Shown here one piece after another: positions 33,312 to 41,604 of a DNA stretch of 64,000 nt; positions within the stretch are counted from its first letter, which is position 1, and the number at the start of each line of letters is the position of its first letter. The notes beneath the pieces are model-generated. The model made no database searches. It saw only the letters and a program-made list of their open reading frames with translations, and was not told the origin of the DNA. Made by a program: the position numbers and the translations under genes. The DNA is from DAOTXS01 sp034435055 (GTDB lineage Bacteria; Chloroflexota; Anaerolineae; UBA4142): positions 1-64,000 of the forward strand of contig DAOTXS010000097.1 of assembly GCA_034435055.1 (NCBI GenBank), written 5' to 3'.

Positions 33312-34511
33312 ATGATTCAAAATTCACTTGGCTTGACCGAGCGTAAATACTTTACGTTTGCCGAGCGCAAACCAATGCCACTCGATAGTGGCGAAACGCT
33401 AGGTCCCATCACGCTCGCATACGAAACGTACGGCACACTCAACGCCGATCATAGCAACGCCATTTTAATCTGCCACGCGCTCTCCGGCGACGCGCACGCC
33501 GGCGGCATCGATGCCAACGGCAAAATCGGTTGGTGGGACGATTGCATTGGGCTTGGCAAAGCATTCGATACTGAAAAATATTTTGTGATTTGTTCGAATG
33601 TTATCGGCGGTTGTCAAGGATCGACGGGACCCGGTTCAATCGATCCGAAAACGGGCAAGCCGTTCGCGCTCAATTTTCCAATGCTGACGATTGCCGATAT
33701 GGTACGCGCGCAACGGCATCTGATCGATTATTTCGGCATCGACAAATTACTTGCGGTCGCAGGGGGCAGTATGGGGGGAATGCAGGTGTTGCAATGGACG
33801 GTGAGTTATCCAGAACGCGTGCGCGCCGCGTTGCCACTGGCCACCACCGCGCGGCATTCGCCGATGCTCATCGCGTTCAGCGAAGTGGGGCGGCAAGCAA
33901 TTTACGCTGACCCGAATTGGAATCGAGGAAACTATTACGACGGTGCGCGCCCCAACACCGGTCTCGCGCTCGCGCGAATGATCGGTCACATCACCTACCT
34001 CAGTGAAGAATCGATGCATCAGAAATTCGGTCGCCGCTTGGAAGCACGCGACCATTTCGGTTTTGATTTCGAAACCGATTTTGCGATTGAATCGTACCTG
34101 CATCACAAAGGTAGTCGCTTCACTGAGCGATTCGATGCAAACACGTACTTGTACGTAACCAAGGCAATGGATTATTTCGATTTGGCGAACGGCGATGGTG
34201 ACTTGACCCAAGCGTTTGCGAAATGCGGCGACATTATGTATCTCGTCGTTTCGTTTACGTCCGATTGGTTGTATCCCACCTACCATTCGAAAGAGATGGT
34301 GAGCGCGTTGATGGCGGCGGGCGCGGATGTAACATACTGTAATTTGCAATCGACTTGGGGCCACGACGCTTTTCTATTGGAGGTGGACACGATGACGCAA
34401 CTGATTTCTGATTTCCTGGGGCGTGTCGTGGCGCATCACGGAATTATTATCGCGGGAAGCAATGCGCTGAAGCAATCTCCTAATGATCAACTGAAAGCGA
34501 ATGGGCGATGA
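33312..34511 (+). CDS. metX: Homoserine O-acetyltransferase
   Basis: 399 residues, alpha/beta hydrolase fold. Nucleophile S153 in GGSMGGMQ; acid D in SDWLYP and catalytic H in WGHDAFLLE. Acetylates homoserine, feeding metY. GGAGG precedes ATG 33312. ATGA overlap with metW. Confidence 0.94.
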   Translation: MIQNSLGLTERKYFTFAERKPMPLDSGETLGPITLAYETYGTLNADHSNAILICHALSGDAHAGGIDANGKIGWWDDCIGLGKAFDTEKYFVICSNVIGGCQGSTGPGSIDPKTGKPFALNFPMLTIADMVRAQRHLIDYFGIDKLLAVAGGSMGGMQVLQWTVSYPERVRAALPLATTARHSPMLIAFSEVGRQAIYADPNWNRGNYYDGARPNTGLALARMIGHITYLSEESMHQKFGRRLEARDHFGFDFETDFAIESYLHHKGSRFTERFDANTYLYVTKAMDYFDLANGDGDLTQAFAKCGDIMYLVVSFTSDWLYPTYHSKEMVSALMAAGADVTYCNLQSTWGHDAFLLEVDTMTQLISDFLGRVVAHHGIIIAGSNALKQSPNDQLKANGR

Positions 34512-35110
34512 TGCACAATGGATTACGCGCTGATCTGTTCGCCATCGCCAATCTAATTTGCCAAAATGAAAAAGTCCTCGACCTGGGTTGTGGCGACGGG
34601 ACGTTGTTGCGCTATCTCATCGATGCGCGGCAAATCACCGGGCGCGGCATTGAATTATCTGAGCCGGCTGTGCTCGCGTGTGTACGCAAAGGATTGAGTG
34701 TGCGTCAGGGCAATCTTGACGAGGGCTTGCGCGATTATCCGGACAAGTCGTTTGACACGGTGATCCTGAGTCAGACTTTGCCCTATCTCGACGATCCAGC
34801 GTTCATTTTGCGCGAAATGTTGCGCGTGGGACGACGCGCGCTTGTGAGTTTTGCAAACTGGGGGCATTGGCGTTGCCGCTTGAATTTGCTATTCACCGGG
34901 CGAACACCGCTTGCCCCCGGCTTGCCACAACGCTGGGACATTTCGCCGCGCGCCCGGCAATTGACCGTCCGTGATTTCATCGAATTTTGTAAGCGTGAGA
35001 AAATGACGATCACGCGGTCGATTTATCTAGGGGAATCGAATCGGGTGTTGCGCCTGGCGCGGTTGGGGGAAAATATCCGCGTATCAATTGCAATCTTTGA
35101 GGTGGTGTAA
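34508..35110 (+). CDS. metW: Methionine biosynthesis protein MetW
   Basis: 200 residues with the SAM-dependent methyltransferase fold (LDLGCGDGTLLRYL near residue 21) and the MetW-typical region PLAPGLPQRWDISPRARQLT. It usually pairs with MetX and is needed for full acetyltransferase activity in some bacteria. It overlaps metX by four bases and ends the operon. Confidence 0.9.
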   Translation: MMHNGLRADLFAIANLICQNEKVLDLGCGDGTLLRYLIDARQITGRGIELSEPAVLACVRKGLSVRQGNLDEGLRDYPDKSFDTVILSQTLPYLDDPAFILREMLRVGRRALVSFANWGHWRCRLNLLFTGRTPLAPGLPQRWDISPRARQLTVRDFIEFCKREKMTITRSIYLGESNRVLRLARLGENIRVSIAIFEVV

Positions 35111-35112
35111 AT

Positions 35113-35144
35113 TGTAAGGGGCATTCAATTGAACGCCCCTTACA
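35113..35144. terminator. Palindromic terminator between metW and nadD
   Basis: TGTAAGGGGC (35113-35122) / GCCCCTTACA (35135-35144) with a 12-base centre that is itself nearly symmetric (attcaattgaac). It serves the convergent metW (+) and nadD (-) ends, although there is no strong T-run on either strand. Confidence 0.7.
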
Positions 35145-35763
35145 GGTACAATTTGTTATCTTGAATATATTTCGCCACCGCTTTTGGCACGCAATCCTCA
35201 ATCGATTGTCCGTCGCGGACGCGTTTTTGCAATTCACTCGCGGCAATATTGAGCGTTGGCGTCGACAAAAACACGATGCGCTCGCGCAATCCCGGTAAAT
35301 GTTTTTCGAGTTCACCAATGTTCGCGCGAAAGCCGGGACGCGCAAATACGGCGAGTTTACAAACCTGAATCAATTGCTCGGGCGCGTGCCAGGTGAGAAT
35401 ATTCATCAGCGAGTCCATCCCCATAATAAAATACAACGCGCTGGCTTCGCCAAATTGTTGACGCAACAACCGCATCGTATCGACGGTAAAGGTTGGACCT
35501 TGACGATCAACATCGATGCGTGAAAGCACAAAGCCGGGCTGATCTACGATGGCAAGCCGCACCATTTCGAGACGATGCCTGATCGGTGTGATCGATTGAT
35601 CGATTTTGTGGGGTGGTTGGTGGGCTGGCGCGAAAAGCACTTGGTTGAGTTTGAGTTGATGGAACGCTTGACGTGCGATCAAGAGATGTCCATTGTGCGG
35701 TGGGTCAAACGTGCCGCCGAGAACGCCAATTCTGGATGCTGGATGTTGGATGTCAGACGCCAT
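35140..35763 (-). CDS. nadD: Nicotinate-nucleotide adenylyltransferase
   Basis: 207 residues. Forms deamido-NAD from nicotinate mononucleotide and ATP. GGTFDPPHNGH carries the HxGH-type motif (residues 23-26), and TPTLNIAASELQKRVRDG replaces the usual ISSTxIR motif. The first ten residues (MASDIQHPAS) are encoded by a tandem atccaacatccagcatcc word, so the repeat appears to supply the start. It lies downstream of obgE. Confidence 0.92.
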   Translation of the reverse strand: MASDIQHPASRIGVLGGTFDPPHNGHLLIARQAFHQLKLNQVLFAPAHQPPHKIDQSITPIRHRLEMVRLAIVDQPGFVLSRIDVDRQGPTFTVDTMRLLRQQFGEASALYFIMGMDSLMNILTWHAPEQLIQVCKLAVFARPGFRANIGELEKHLPGLRERIVFLSTPTLNIAASELQKRVRDGQSIEDCVPKAVAKYIQDNKLYL

Positions 35764-35808
35764 TTGGCTTGTCCCAACCGTCAGCGTCTAATTTCCAATT
35801 TTTGATTT

Positions 35809-37086
35809 CTATTCTCGCCATTCCAACTCAACCTCCCCGATCCGTACTTTGTCGCCTTCGTGTACGCCGGCGCGCTGTAATGCGATGGTGATTCCCATTG
35901 CTTGGAAAATTCGGTGCAAGCGATGGATTGCCTCATCTTGCTCAAAGTTCGTCATCGCTACAACCCGCTCGACTTTTTTACCCCGCAATCGAAACGCGTG
36001 TCCTTCACGCGAAATATCAAACGCATTCTCGTCTTCCGCCGGTCGAATCACCGGCATTTCTTCGGTGATAGATTCCGGCTCGGGCGATGTTTCATCCAAT
36101 CGTTTGACGGCGGCGCGGAGCAAATCTTGAACACCTTGTCCGGTGGCGGCGGAGATTGGGAACACTTTGATTTTTTTATGCGCCAATGTTTTTTGGATTT
36201 TGGAGAATTTTGTTTGTGCGTCCGGTAAATCCATCTTATTTAGCGCAACAACTTGCGGTTTGTCGGCGAGGAGTTGGCTGTACTCGGCGAGTTCGCGGTT
36301 GATCGTTTTAAAGGCCGCGAGCGGATCGTCTGCCGCGCCATCGAGCAAGTGGATCAGCACGCGCGTCCGTTCGATGTGCCGTAAAAATTTATCGCCGAGT
36401 CCCGCGCCGGCATGCGCGCCTTCGATCAAGCCGGGAATATCGGCGAGCACAACATCGCGATCATCGACCAGCGTAACGCCGAGATTGGGCACAATCGTTG
36501 TAAAAGGATAATCGGCGATTTTGGGACGCGCGGCAGTTACCGATGCGAGCAACGTCGATTTGCCGGCGTTCGGCAAACCGATGATGCCAATATCGGCGAG
36601 TAATTTTAGTTCGAGCATGAGTGTGCGTGCTTCACCCGGCTCGCCCTTTTCCGCAAAGCGTGGCGCTTGATTGGCGGAACTGACGAAGGCGGAATTACCG
36701 CGTCCGCCGCGTCCGCCGCGCGCGACGATGACGCGATCATCGGCGCGCACGAGATCGGCGATAATTTGACCGGTTTCAGCGTCGCGCACACAAGTCCCGC
36801 GTGGCACGCGGACAATCGCATCCGCGCCGTTTTTGCCGTGCTTGTTTTTGCCTTGACCGTGCGCTCCGCGTTCTGCTTTCCAGTGGGGATGTTTGCGTAA
36901 ATATAAAAGCGTGTTGAGATGCGGATCGACTGCGAATACCACGTTGCCGCCGTTGCCGCCGTGTCCGCCGTCCGGTCCGCCCATTGGCACGAATTTTTCG
37001 CGACGAAAACTCATACATCCGTTGCCGCCATTCCCGGCTTGCACGAAAAGTTTTGCTTCATCGAAAAAAAGTGTCTCGTCACGCAT
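35809..37086 (-). CDS. obgE: GTPase Obg (CgtA)
   Basis: 425 residues. Glycine-rich Obg domain 1-158 (FVQAGNGGNGCMSFRREKFV), G domain from residue 170 (GLPNAGKST, DIPGLIEGAHAGAGLG), and C-terminal OCT domain about 350-425. Acts in 50S assembly and the stress response. Start ATG 37086. The gene is divergent from rex. Confidence 0.95.
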   Translation of the reverse strand: MRDETLFFDEAKLFVQAGNGGNGCMSFRREKFVPMGGPDGGHGGNGGNVVFAVDPHLNTLLYLRKHPHWKAERGAHGQGKNKHGKNGADAIVRVPRGTCVRDAETGQIIADLVRADDRVIVARGGRGGRGNSAFVSSANQAPRFAEKGEPGEARTLMLELKLLADIGIIGLPNAGKSTLLASVTAARPKIADYPFTTIVPNLGVTLVDDRDVVLADIPGLIEGAHAGAGLGDKFLRHIERTRVLIHLLDGAADDPLAAFKTINRELAEYSQLLADKPQVVALNKMDLPDAQTKFSKIQKTLAHKKIKVFPISAATGQGVQDLLRAAVKRLDETSPEPESITEEMPVIRPAEDENAFDISREGHAFRLRGKKVERVVAMTNFEQDEAIHRLHRIFQAMGITIALQRAGVHEGDKVRIGEVELEWRE

Positions 37087-37131
37087 CGTCGGCTAGAATA
37101 CTCCAAACGATGAAAAAGTCAAACGGATTTT

Positions 37132-37160
37132 TTGCAACTTTGCCTCAATCGTGCTATAGT
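37132..37160 (+). promoter_or_regulatory. Promoter of rex
   Basis: TTGCAA (37132-37137), 17-base spacer, TATAGT (37155-37160), 38 bases before the rex ATG. I see no clear Rex operator here. Confidence 0.65.
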
Positions 37161-37198
37161 GTATGCGTAGGCGATTTTAGGACTCGATGAGGAGACGC

Positions 37199-37837
37199 AT
37201 GCCCACGCAACCTGTTTCCGATGTGGTGATCAATCGATTGCCGTTGTATTTGCGGATGTTGGAATTTTTGCAAAAGGAAGGCAAGACGATCACATCGTCT
37301 CAAGAGTTGAGCGAGCGACTCGCGTTATCGTCGGCGCAGATTCGTAAAGACCTTTCATACTTTGGCGAGTTTGGCAAGCAAGGCACGGGGTATCACATCG
37401 ATTTTTTGCAAAAGCAGTTGCGGCAGATTTTGCATATCGACCGCACGTGGGATGTGGCAATCGTTGGCGCAGGTGACTTGGGACGCGCGCTTGTACATTA
37501 TCAAGGATTCGCCGCGCAGGGTTTCAATCTGGTGGCGATCTTTGACAACGCGCCGAAAAAAATCGGAATGGCGGTGGGTAATCTTACAGTCCAGCCCATC
37601 GATGAATTGCCGCGCGTGGTGCGCGAAAAGAAATTGCAGACGGTGATTCTGGCGATTCCGGCAGAAGTGGCACAAGGGATGGCGAATCAGCTGATCGAAC
37701 TGGGCATCAAAGCGATTTTGAACTACGCGCCTATCACGCTCAACGTCCCGCCGGATGTACGCGTCTATTATATCGATCCGATTGTTGGTTTGCAAAGTAT
37801 GATGTATTATCTCACGCCAATCGAGGAGCGCGCGTGA
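37199..37837 (+). CDS. rex: Redox-sensing transcriptional repressor Rex
   Basis: 212 residues. N-terminal winged helix (LALSSAQIRKDLSYFGEFGK, about 40-60) and Rossmann NADH domain (AIVGAGDLGRALVHYQGF). Senses the NADH/NAD ratio and represses fermentative and respiratory genes. ATG 37199 is favoured by GAGGAG at 37189; an ATG 12 bases earlier is in frame. Overlaps the next gene by GTGA. Confidence 0.93.
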   Translation: MPTQPVSDVVINRLPLYLRMLEFLQKEGKTITSSQELSERLALSSAQIRKDLSYFGEFGKQGTGYHIDFLQKQLRQILHIDRTWDVAIVGAGDLGRALVHYQGFAAQGFNLVAIFDNAPKKIGMAVGNLTVQPIDELPRVVREKKLQTVILAIPAEVAQGMANQLIELGIKAILNYAPITLNVPPDVRVYYIDPIVGLQSMMYYLTPIEERA

Positions 37838-38277
37838 AGCGATGGCTGCTTTTGTTTTTGTTCTTCCCGGCTCTTCTAGTCGCCTGTGATTCGTCATTTG
37901 CGCCGGCACGCCCGCGCATCGTTGTACAGTGGACGACCGGCAGTGAATTTAATACCGCCGGGTTCAATCTGTATCGCAGCGACGCGCCGACAGGTCCGTT
38001 TACCAAAATCAATACGCAGTTGATTCCCGCTTCGCCCGACCCAGTATCGGGCGGCAAGTACGAATACGAAGACACAGAAGTTGCGGCTGGCAAAACATAT
38101 TACTATGAGTTGGAGGATATCGAGTACGGCGGCGTTACCGCACGTCACGGTCCGATTGTTGCGACCGCGTCTTCGCCATTTCCTTGGGAATTGGGATTGA
38201 TTCTGGGCGGCGTCTTGCTTGTGGGCTTGATCCTGTTGTTTCTTCGACTGCGTTTGAGTAATTTGAGAACGCGTTAA
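37834..38277 (+). CDS. FN3-like lipoprotein with C-terminal membrane anchor
   Basis: 147 residues. N-terminal lipoprotein signal ending LLVAC (Cys18), an FN3-like segment (about 25-110: FNTAGFNLYRSDAPTGPF, GKTYYYELEDIEYGG), then one membrane helix about 120-140 and a basic tail. GTG start inside the rex stop. Function unknown; it is probably displayed at the outer face of the membrane. Confidence 0.8.
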   Translation: MKRWLLLFLFFPALLVACDSSFAPARPRIVVQWTTGSEFNTAGFNLYRSDAPTGPFTKINTQLIPASPDPVSGGKYEYEDTEVAAGKTYYYELEDIEYGGVTARHGPIVATASSPFPWELGLILGGVLLVGLILLFLRLRLSNLRTR

Positions 38278-38294
38278 TTGAGCGAATGCTTTTT

Positions 38295-38368
38295 GCCCCC
38301 GTAGCTCAAGTGGACAGAGCAATTGCCTTCTAAGCAAAAGGTTGTGGGTTCGAGTCCCGCCGGGGGCG
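38295..38368 (+). tRNA. tRNA-Arg (anticodon TCT)
   Basis: Cloverleaf: acceptor GCCCCCG / CGGGGGC, D arm GCTC...GAGC, anticodon stem ATTGC with loop CTTCTAA (anticodon TCT, reads AGA), T arm GTGGG TTCGAGT CCCGC. One mismatch closes the anticodon stem. No CCA is encoded. Confidence 0.95.
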
Positions 38369-38374
38369 CTTGCG

Positions 38375-38402
38375 GGGGCGAGGTAACCTCGCCCCATTTT
38401 AT
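38375..38402 (+). terminator. Terminator after tRNA-Arg
   Basis: GGGGCGAGG (38375-38383) / CCTCGCCCC (38387-38395) with a 3-base loop, followed by ATTTTAT. Confidence 0.85.
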
Positions 38403-38427
38403 ATTCATCGTTTCTTCTTGTTTTTAG

Positions 38428-38533
38428 TAACTAATGGTGCTAGTGCGATTCTTGAGCATATTTTGTGCTTTGATTTTGCGACGCGCTACTTGAATCTGAC
38501 AGCCATCCACCTGCAAACTAGCACCATTAGTTA
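38428..38533 (-). mobile_element. 106-bp inverted-terminus element, copy D
   Basis: Inverted relative to copies A-C. Perfect 17-base terminal repeat TAACTAATGGTGCTAGT / ACTAGCACCATTAGTTA. Two base differences from copy A and two from copy C by eye. It sits between the tRNA-Arg terminator and the chromate transporter. It shows the element is not confined to the ribosomal operon. Confidence 0.88.
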
Positions 38534-38599
38534 GTATCGATATGAACTTGGCATCTTGTCGAATTCGATAATATTAAAACAAGCCAGGAGGTTTTTCGA

Positions 38600-39154
38600 A
38601 TGCTCTTGTGGGAAATTTTTATTTTGTTCACGCGAGTTTCGATTTTCTCGTGGGGTGGCGGTCCCTCGTCCATCGCATTGATGCAACGTGAGTCGGTTGC
38701 CGCCGGGTGGCTGACCTCTGAGGAGTTTGCGGACGCGCTGGCGGTTGGGAATGCCCTTTCGGGTCCGATTGCACCAAAGATGGCGTCGTATGTCGGCTAC
38801 AAAGTTGCCGGTATTCCCGGTGCAATCATGGCGGCAGCAGGCACGGTCGTGCCGACCACGCTTTTGATGTTGCTTGTTGTTGCCTTTTTCTTTGGCATCA
38901 AAGATAGCCCCAACGTCAAAGCGATGCTCGCCGCCGTTCGTCCCGTTGTGGTGGGTATGTTGATTTGGACGGCGTACGATCTGGCGTATAGCGTATTCGG
39001 CGCAAAAAACCTGGGTTGGGGGAATGCTCTCCTTCAGGGGTGGGACAAGGTAATGATTATGCTCGTTGCGGCAGGGCTTATGATCTTTACCACCATCAAT
39101 CCAGTTTTTATCATCCTTGGTGCAGCCGCACTTGGTATTATCATTTATCGATAA
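38600..39154 (+). CDS. Chromate transporter, single CHR domain
   Basis: 184 residues with about six predicted membrane segments; RVSIFSWGGGPSSIALMQRE and LAVGNALSGPIAPKMASYVG are the CHR-family pattern. Short-chain CHR proteins usually come as adjacent pairs, but no partner is present here. Substrate may be chromate or sulfate. RBS AGGAGG (38586-38591). An intrinsic terminator follows. Confidence 0.9.
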   Translation: MLLWEIFILFTRVSIFSWGGGPSSIALMQRESVAAGWLTSEEFADALAVGNALSGPIAPKMASYVGYKVAGIPGAIMAAAGTVVPTTLLMLLVVAFFFGIKDSPNVKAMLAAVRPVVVGMLIWTAYDLAYSVFGAKNLGWGNALLQGWDKVMIMLVAAGLMIFTTINPVFIILGAAALGIIIYR

Positions 39155-39173
39155 AAGCGCCGCGCCATTCAAG

Positions 39174-39218
39174 AACAAACCCGGTGGGCAGATTCGACCA
39201 CCGGGTTTGTTGTCTATT
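39174..39218 (+). terminator. Intrinsic terminator after the CHR gene
   Basis: AACAAACCCGGTGG (39174-39187) / CCACCGGGTTTGTT (39198-39211), a 14-bp perfect stem, then GTCTATTT. It also faces the convergent kinase gene, which ends at 39214. Confidence 0.85.
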
Positions 39219-40827
39219 TCTTTTGCGCCATCGCTTGGTTGATTAGCCCGTAAAGCATGGGCAAGTCAAATGGCTTGCTCACTACGCGATCGACTCCACG
39301 CGCTTTGAGTTCCTCTGCCAAGAGGTCGATGGGCCAACCGGTTGTCAGCGCGATGAATATACCGCCGTCGAGTTTTTTGAGTTCGCGCGCCACATCCCAG
39401 CCCGACATCTCCGGCATCCCCAGGTCAGTAAACACCACATCGAACTTTTGGCGTTTGAAGAGAGCAACGCCTTCCGCGCCGCTTTCGGCGGTAACAACGC
39501 TGTGTCCCTGCAGTGACAACAAACGCGATAACAACGTGCGAACAGAAGCTTCGTTATCGATCACCAGAATATTAGCGGTTTGATGTGGCGGTATCACTTG
39601 TTCTTCCTTCCGCTCAACCGGCGGTTGAGTCATTGGTAAAACGAGCGTAACTGTTGTGCCGTTGCCGGGTTGACTTGCGAGTGTGAGCGTGCCGTGATTG
39701 GCGGCGATGGTGCGCGCCGCAATGGTCAAACCCAAACCCAGATGCGGTGATGGACGCGTGGTGAAAAAAGGTTCGAGTGCGCGCGCGCGCGTCTCATTCA
39801 ACATCCCTTCACCGTTATCGATGATCGAAATGATCACGTTGCCGGCTTGCCGTTCGGTGCGTAAGGTAATCAAGCCGCCGTTCGGCATTGCGTCGATGGC
39901 GTTCAGGAGTAAAGCGACCAATGCTTGACGCAATTGCGTTGGCTGGGCGAGCACGGGCGGGACTTGGGCAAAATCTTTGACAACATCGATTACGACGCCA
40001 CGTTGTTCTGCCTGATCGCGCCAAAGAAACCGCGTGATCTCAGACGCATCGCGCAACGCGGCGTTGACATCGACGATTTGAAAATTTTCCCCGCCGCCGG
40101 CATATTCCTGAATCCGTTTGATTCCTTGTGCGCCGGCGCGTGCATTGTCCTGAATTTCTTGCAACGCGGCGCGTGTTGCCGGCTCGTTGGCACGTTGCAC
40201 CAAAATTTCGGTTTGTCCGATCAAGCCGGTAAAGAGATTGTTGAGCGCGTGCAACATTCCACCAGTCAATTCGCCCACCACACGTTGCGTCGCGGCGTCG
40301 ATGTAACGCGGTTCGGGTATTGGCGCGGGCGTTGCGCTGGACACATTATTGTACGCCACACCGGCAATCGTAACGACGTTGTCAAACCAATCGTCGAGCG
40401 CGTCCAACATCAGGGGCAGTTGTGGATCGTTTTGGTAGTACGGCAGAACTAGCGAGAGCGTGGCATACTGTTGCGCGCGAATGAGTTGGAGCATCTGATC
40501 GTACGACATTTGCGCGTGCGCCAAACTTTGGCTCCAGTCTGCAACATCGGCAAATGCTTGCCGCAGGTTGCCCTGTTTGACCTGTCCCAAAAAAGACTGG
40601 ATCAATGCCACTTGACGGTCGAGTGCCGCGCTTTGTTGCTCCGCCGATTGTTCCCCCGCCAAATTGGTGTACGCGTTTGCCCACGCTTCAACCAAAGCAC
40701 TGGCAGATTTTTCAAGGCGCGCGCTAAATTCCATCAGCGTTTGCCGATGGTCTTGCATCTGTTCGACAAGTTGATCTAGCACGCGTTCAAGTGGTTGAAA
40801 AGGGTTGGCCAAAAAATCCTCCGCCAC
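39214..40827 (-). CDS. Soluble hybrid histidine kinase with C-terminal receiver
   Basis: 537 residues, no membrane segment. N-terminal 160 residues are helical. H-box GGMLHALNNLFTG with phosphorylatable H193; ATPase N box NAIDAMPNGG and G box DNGEGM (about 300-400). A receiver domain with the acceptor Asp in VVFTDLGMPEMSG (about 420-537) ends the protein. GTG start 40827 with AAAGGGC upstream. It lies 10 bases after a CAP-domain lipoprotein gene, so signals from the envelope may be involved; the output is unknown. Confidence 0.9.
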   Translation of the reverse strand: MAEDFLANPFQPLERVLDQLVEQMQDHRQTLMEFSARLEKSASALVEAWANAYTNLAGEQSAEQQSAALDRQVALIQSFLGQVKQGNLRQAFADVADWSQSLAHAQMSYDQMLQLIRAQQYATLSLVLPYYQNDPQLPLMLDALDDWFDNVVTIAGVAYNNVSSATPAPIPEPRYIDAATQRVVGELTGGMLHALNNLFTGLIGQTEILVQRANEPATRAALQEIQDNARAGAQGIKRIQEYAGGGENFQIVDVNAALRDASEITRFLWRDQAEQRGVVIDVVKDFAQVPPVLAQPTQLRQALVALLLNAIDAMPNGGLITLRTERQAGNVIISIIDNGEGMLNETRARALEPFFTTRPSPHLGLGLTIAARTIAANHGTLTLASQPGNGTTVTLVLPMTQPPVERKEEQVIPPHQTANILVIDNEASVRTLLSRLLSLQGHSVVTAESGAEGVALFKRQKFDVVFTDLGMPEMSGWDVARELKKLDGGIFIALTTGWPIDLLAEELKARGVDRVVSKPFDLPMLYGLINQAMAQKK

Positions 40828-40837
40828 AACTTGCCCT

Positions 40838-41602
40838 TTAATCTGCGAACACCTGCGTGGCGACGATGCGCCGCCCGTCCGGACTGACGGCGAGCGTGAT
40901 GCCGGTGCGTCGGTAGTTTGCGTTATAGATGTTGGCGCGATGTTCTGGACTGTTCAACCAGCCCTTGACAAATTCTTTTGCCAAATCGATAGCATTGTAG
41001 CGTGCGGCAACGGTTAGCCACGACGGCACCCACTCCGACTCATTCTTGATTTCGGCGATATTTTCGCCGGCGAAACGATACGAAAAACTGGTTGCCTGCA
41101 AATAGCGCAAGAGCGGCTGCTGTCCAGTCTGAGGATCGTAATGGCTAAAGTAATCACGGGTGATCAAATCCGCGCTGCGATAACTCGCAATCCGCGCCAA
41201 AGCAACGTCGGAGCGAAGCAACCCGATGCCTTTTTGCGCGCGCACCGTATTGACCTCTTCATGAATTTGTTTTGCCGCTTCCTTCAAATCGATTTTGGGT
41301 ATGTCCTCCGACGGCGTGGGTGTGGTTTTGGGCACACGCAATTGCCAGCCCGGCTTTAGCGTCGATGGATCGCGCGCCAGTGATGGATATGGGTCTGCGT
41401 TCAATGCAATCAATTGTTCGATTGTGATGTGATACCGCGTGGCAATTTGGTTGACGGTTTCGCCTGGCTGAACAATATGCACAAGATATTCTTCCGTCTT
41501 GGTCGTCGACGACGGAAGAAAAGCTTGCGTCACATTGCAAGCGGTGAGCAGAATCAGGATGGCTATGACAATAAACTTCCAGAAAAAATTGCGATTCATC
41601 AT
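40838..41602 (-). CDS. LysM-CAP domain lipoprotein
   Basis: 254 residues. Lipoprotein signal ending LLTAC (Cys22), one LysM (about 38-92: VQPGETVNQIATRYHITIEQ), then a CAP/SCP domain (about 105-254: RDYFSHYDPQTGQQPLL, GENIAEI, WLNSPEHRANIYNANYRRTG). LysM suggests peptidoglycan binding. Second CAP gene of a row. Confidence 0.9.
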   Translation of the reverse strand: MMNRNFFWKFIVIAILILLTACNVTQAFLPSSTTKTEEYLVHIVQPGETVNQIATRYHITIEQLIALNADPYPSLARDPSTLKPGWQLRVPKTTPTPSEDIPKIDLKEAAKQIHEEVNTVRAQKGIGLLRSDVALARIASYRSADLITRDYFSHYDPQTGQQPLLRYLQATSFSYRFAGENIAEIKNESEWVPSWLTVAARYNAIDLAKEFVKGWLNSPEHRANIYNANYRRTGITLAVSPDGRRIVATQVFAD

Positions 41603-41604
41603 CG

